DNA from: Arcicella aquatica
GTDB taxonomy: Bacteria > Bacteroidota > Bacteroidia > Cytophagales > Spirosomataceae
Length of the DNA stretch: 64,000 bases
Assembly (NCBI RefSeq): GCF_034928825.1
Contig: NZ_JAYFUL010000027.1
Location: 10,539 to 74,538 of the forward strand
Direction: 5' to 3'
Shown here: in pieces, positions 61,517 to 64,000 of the stretch
How the letters are laid out: each line of letters starts with the position of its first letter
Position numbering within the stretch: position 1 is the first letter of the stretch
Program-made: the position numbers and the translations under genes
Notes under the pieces: generated by a model
Databases searched by the model: none
What the model saw: only the letters and a program-made list of their open reading frames with translations
Told to the model about the DNA's origin: nothing

Positions 61517-63682
61517 TTAAATTTTTATTTTTTGGGAAATTTTATAGATATCAAAAGCTACTTTTTGCAAATCTATAAATTGTTCTACAATCAAAAGGGT
61601 ATCGTCATCTTCTTTAAAATGATGTTTCAAAGACAAAATTTTCATATCAGTATTGATGACATTTTGTTCATTAATTAATATCATCATTGACTCGTGTAGT
61701 AGTTTTTCAGAATTCGTAGCAATTTCTTTAAGTTTTTCCATCGCAGGAATATCTCCCGTATGTTCCATTATATACAATGCTAACGTAGCTACGTACGAAG
61801 ACATCAAATGATTTAACACCGTAAATTTGTGTACTTCTTTGATACTTAGTTGTTTACTTTTAGGTTCTGAAAACATCCTTTGGAAGGCAGACGCTAAATT
61901 GGCACTACGAACGTATACTTCTTTGCGAATAATTTTATAAGGAATTTTATCATATCGTTGCCCGAAATAATAGGTAGTTACCTGATGATAATAGGCCAAA
62001 TTGACTTCAATCATTTCTACTAAAACCGTTTTGAGTTTCTGATGTTCCCAGCTTGGTAAGAACACATGGCTAGCCACATAAGCGATACTTCCGCCAATGA
62101 TGGTATCATAGACTCTTTCAATGAAAATTGCTCTGCTTCCCATACCTAAGAAATCGTATAGAATCAGGATAAACGGAGTCATGAATAATACACTGACTAC
62201 ATAGTTTTTACGTTGAAAGCTATACGCACCCAACATACAGATTAATAAGATAGCAAAAAGTGCGGAACCATCTTCCACCCAAGCAAGGATACTCATGCCT
62301 ACAATGGCACCGATAATAGTACCAATCAAACGGTGATAATTTCGTTCTTTAGTTAGGCTAAAAGCTGGTTTCATGATGACCATAATCGTCAGCAAAATCC
62401 AGTTGCTATGTAGAAAATTATAGGATTGGGCAATGATAAAGCCAATCAGCATTACGACGGCCACCCTGATAGCATGGCGAAAAATCTCTGATTTTAGTGC
62501 GAGATTCTCTTTGAATAAACCAAAGTCATATTCTTCATGAGAGATAAAATAGGCTGATTGGGTCTGACTTTTTGTAAGTTTTCTTGCTTTTCTATCTTTA
62601 AAATGCCCATTGATTTTTTTGATTCTGTGATAGATGTTTTCAACATTTACCTCAATGTTCTTTAAAGCTTGCACGCCAGTTTCTTTAAATTCACTGCCGT
62701 ATTCTCCTCTTTCTAGGGCTTCAATTTCCAGTTTTAAATCTCTGATTTCACGAGGTAATCGAAGTGAAATTTGTGGTTTTATATCAGCTTTTAGCGCATA
62801 TCCTACCTCCTCTAATTGGTCAGACATGTGTAATAATACTACCTCAAATTGCTTTAAAATACCTATCTCATCAAATTGTTTATGAAGGGTTTGGTAGCTA
62901 TAAAACGTTGACATGATTTGCTCAAACAAGTCCATTACATCCACAAAGACGATTACTAAAAATCGCCCTTGTTGGGTTGACTCACGAACAATTTCTCGGC
63001 TTTTAAAAAGTAAATCACGTACAGCATTTTGCTTTTCGTTTACTAATACTTGGCATTCTAGTAGTTTTTTATAGTTCTCGTCATAATCCATTCTCTCTTT
63101 ATAAAAACCTGCTTTGATTCTCATAAAATTGGAAACCTCAATTACGCAATCACCCAACGACTGTTGTGCCAATCTATAAGGCATAATTTTATTCAAAGAG
63201 ATACTCAGGGCAGAATACCACAAGCCACCGCCAGCAATATAAGCTGTATAGAGTAGGATGTCGGTGATAGAACGGATATCACCAATGCCTAAAGTCATGA
63301 CCAATAAGGCCGCAGTACCGATGGATGCAATACGGTTTCCATATACGTACAACATGGAAAATAGAAAACTAAAGCTCAGGATAATAAAGCCTAGCGCATA
63401 TACGGAAATATTGGCAAAGCCAGTGAGTAAGGAGACAATAGAAACGACGAGCGTAGTAACCAACATCGCATTGCGACGGTGGGTTATAGGACCAGGGGTA
63501 TCGGCAATACTGGCACATAAAGCACCTAAGGAAACAGTGATGCCTATTTGTAATAAACCAAACTGAGATAAAATTAAGCTAGGAACCAACGCACCAAAAG
63601 TAATCCTGAGGCCGTCACCGAAGTAGGAACTCAAGACAAAATTCTTGATTTCATTGGTTGTTTGTTGTGTTTTTGAGGTCAT
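61517..63682 (-). CDS. FUSC-family (YccS-like) membrane protein
   Basis: 721 aa. Two blocks of membrane helices (about residues 20-170 and 395-510) flank a large soluble helical region (about 175-390) and a C-terminal soluble part. The first block starts FGDGLRITFGALVPSLILSQ and has TPGPITHRRNAMLV; the second has IMKPAFSLTKERNYHRLIGT, the typical FUSC motif, followed by GAIVGMSILAWVEDG. FUSC proteins include aromatic-acid exporters (AaeB) and YccS; substrate here is unknown. It is a single gene with no MFP partner nearby. Confidence 0.92.
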   Translation of the reverse strand: MTSKTQQTTNEIKNFVLSSYFGDGLRITFGALVPSLILSQFGLLQIGITVSLGALCASIADTPGPITHRRNAMLVTTLVVSIVSLLTGFANISVYALGFIILSFSFLFSMLYVYGNRIASIGTAALLVMTLGIGDIRSITDILLYTAYIAGGGLWYSALSISLNKIMPYRLAQQSLGDCVIEVSNFMRIKAGFYKERMDYDENYKKLLECQVLVNEKQNAVRDLLFKSREIVRESTQQGRFLVIVFVDVMDLFEQIMSTFYSYQTLHKQFDEIGILKQFEVVLLHMSDQLEEVGYALKADIKPQISLRLPREIRDLKLEIEALERGEYGSEFKETGVQALKNIEVNVENIYHRIKKINGHFKDRKARKLTKSQTQSAYFISHEEYDFGLFKENLALKSEIFRHAIRVAVVMLIGFIIAQSYNFLHSNWILLTIMVIMKPAFSLTKERNYHRLIGTIIGAIVGMSILAWVEDGSALFAILLICMLGAYSFQRKNYVVSVLFMTPFILILYDFLGMGSRAIFIERVYDTIIGGSIAYVASHVFLPSWEHQKLKTVLVEMIEVNLAYYHQVTTYYFGQRYDKIPYKIIRKEVYVRSANLASAFQRMFSEPKSKQLSIKEVHKFTVLNHLMSSYVATLALYIMEHTGDIPAMEKLKEIATNSEKLLHESMMILINEQNVINTDMKILSLKHHFKEDDDTLLIVEQFIDLQKVAFDIYKISQKIKI

Positions 63683-63948
63683 GTCTTGTTACTTATTAAG
63701 TGATTTAGCGAGTGGTAGCTTTTTATTAAAAGAGTCGATTAAATAATGCTAAGGCTCTTATTTTTGTTTTCATGCTACAATCCTAAAGTCTCAAAATCAG
63801 TTTTTGTAAAAATAGATAAAATATTCAAGAATCTATCACTAACATTGATACTTGCATTTTGATTATGACATACATTTGATATATTAGACATTTTGAATAC
63901 TAATTATTTATATTGTCGTGTGTGCGTGCGAACTTTGTACAAAAAGCT
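63683..63948. other. Upstream region of FUSC; right half GC-rich tract
   Basis: It is AT-rich upstream sequence of the FUSC gene with no promoter I could confirm. At 63914-63932 there is a GC-rich tract (GTCGTGTGTGCGTGCG) out of character with the window, just before the possible transposase start. Confidence 0.4.
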
Positions 63949-64000
63949 ATGACAGCCTACGAAAAAGCTCGCAACAACCCACGGCAATTTAAATCTTTGA
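63949..64000 (+). CDS. Possible start of an IS transposase (cut by window end)
   Basis: Only 17 codons are visible: MTAYEKARNNPRQFKSL. The pattern K-x-x-x-x-P-R-Q-F-K-S-L recalls the N-terminus of IS5/DDE-type transposases with the H_T_H_4 start, where it is usually followed by TG(V/L)T. The GC-richer flank supports a mobile element. Too short to be sure. Confidence 0.35.
   Translation, partial: MTAYEKARNNPRQFKSL

Noticed and set aside
1..64000. CRISPR arrays, tRNA and rRNA genes
   Set aside because: No evenly spaced direct repeats and no recognisable tRNA or rRNA sequence were seen on reading both strands.

Overview
The window is AT-rich and reads as a Bacteroidota chromosome, most likely from the Cytophagales. 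The signs are a SusC/SusD pair, CarboxypepD_reg-like N-termini on outer-membrane proteins, TAnnTTTG-type promoters (TTG, about 20 nt, TAnnTTTG), no purine-rich ribosome-binding sites, DUF5686 and many signal-peptide or lipobox proteins. The genus cannot be fixed from sequence alone. No rRNA, tRNA or CRISPR array was seen. The two ends cut genes: a giant surface protein at the left (its 5' end is missing) and a possible transposase at the right.

Layout. 1-7.4 kb: a giant beta-rich exported protein and a fibronectin-III protein. 7.5-13.9 kb: a TetR regulator with palindromic operators and the TolC/MFP/RND efflux operon it probably represses. 14.3-21.4 kb: an inositol-lipid cluster comprising inositol-3-phosphate synthase, PgpA-like phosphatase, GtrA flippase-like protein, DUF5686 outer-membrane protein, CDP-alcohol phosphatidyltransferase, DUF4833 protein and PAP2/AUR1-like synthase, followed by a SemiSWEET. 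21.9-28.9 kb: small housekeeping and accessory genes (FMN reductase, DUF1905/YdeI, DUF1801, AhpD-like, Crp-like, SGNH lipoprotein, HupE/UreJ-like). 29-34 kb: a metal or siderophore uptake operon (Cys-motif small membrane protein, TonB receptor, 53-aa membrane protein, PepSY protein). 35.4-39.2 kb: two bd-oxidase-like membrane proteins, each with a C-terminal haem c domain, plus two tiny membrane proteins. 39.2-42.8 kb: a copper-type cluster (second Cys-motif protein, MbnP, MbnH/MauG-like dihaem protein, Cys-motif outer-membrane protein). 42.8-49.6 kb: racemase, PAS/HisKA sensor, lipoprotein, M28 peptidase, YheT hydrolase. 49.7-54.5 kb: serine biosynthesis (HAD phosphatase-SerA fusion and SerC) with an AAA ATPase/TOPRIM-like gene pair placed between them. 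54.6-63.7 kb: oxidoreductase, SusD/SusC pair and FUSC protein.

The main points of interest are the inositol-lipid cluster with its uncharacterised DUF4833 and GtrA members, the ATPase/TOPRIM-like cassette translationally coupled to serC, the paired cytochrome bd-like/haem c fusions with small ORFs, the paralogous C-x9-C-x-G-x-C-Y-L-A-K-K-L small proteins heading two metal-related operons, and a pair of related MITE-like elements with 3-bp target duplications.
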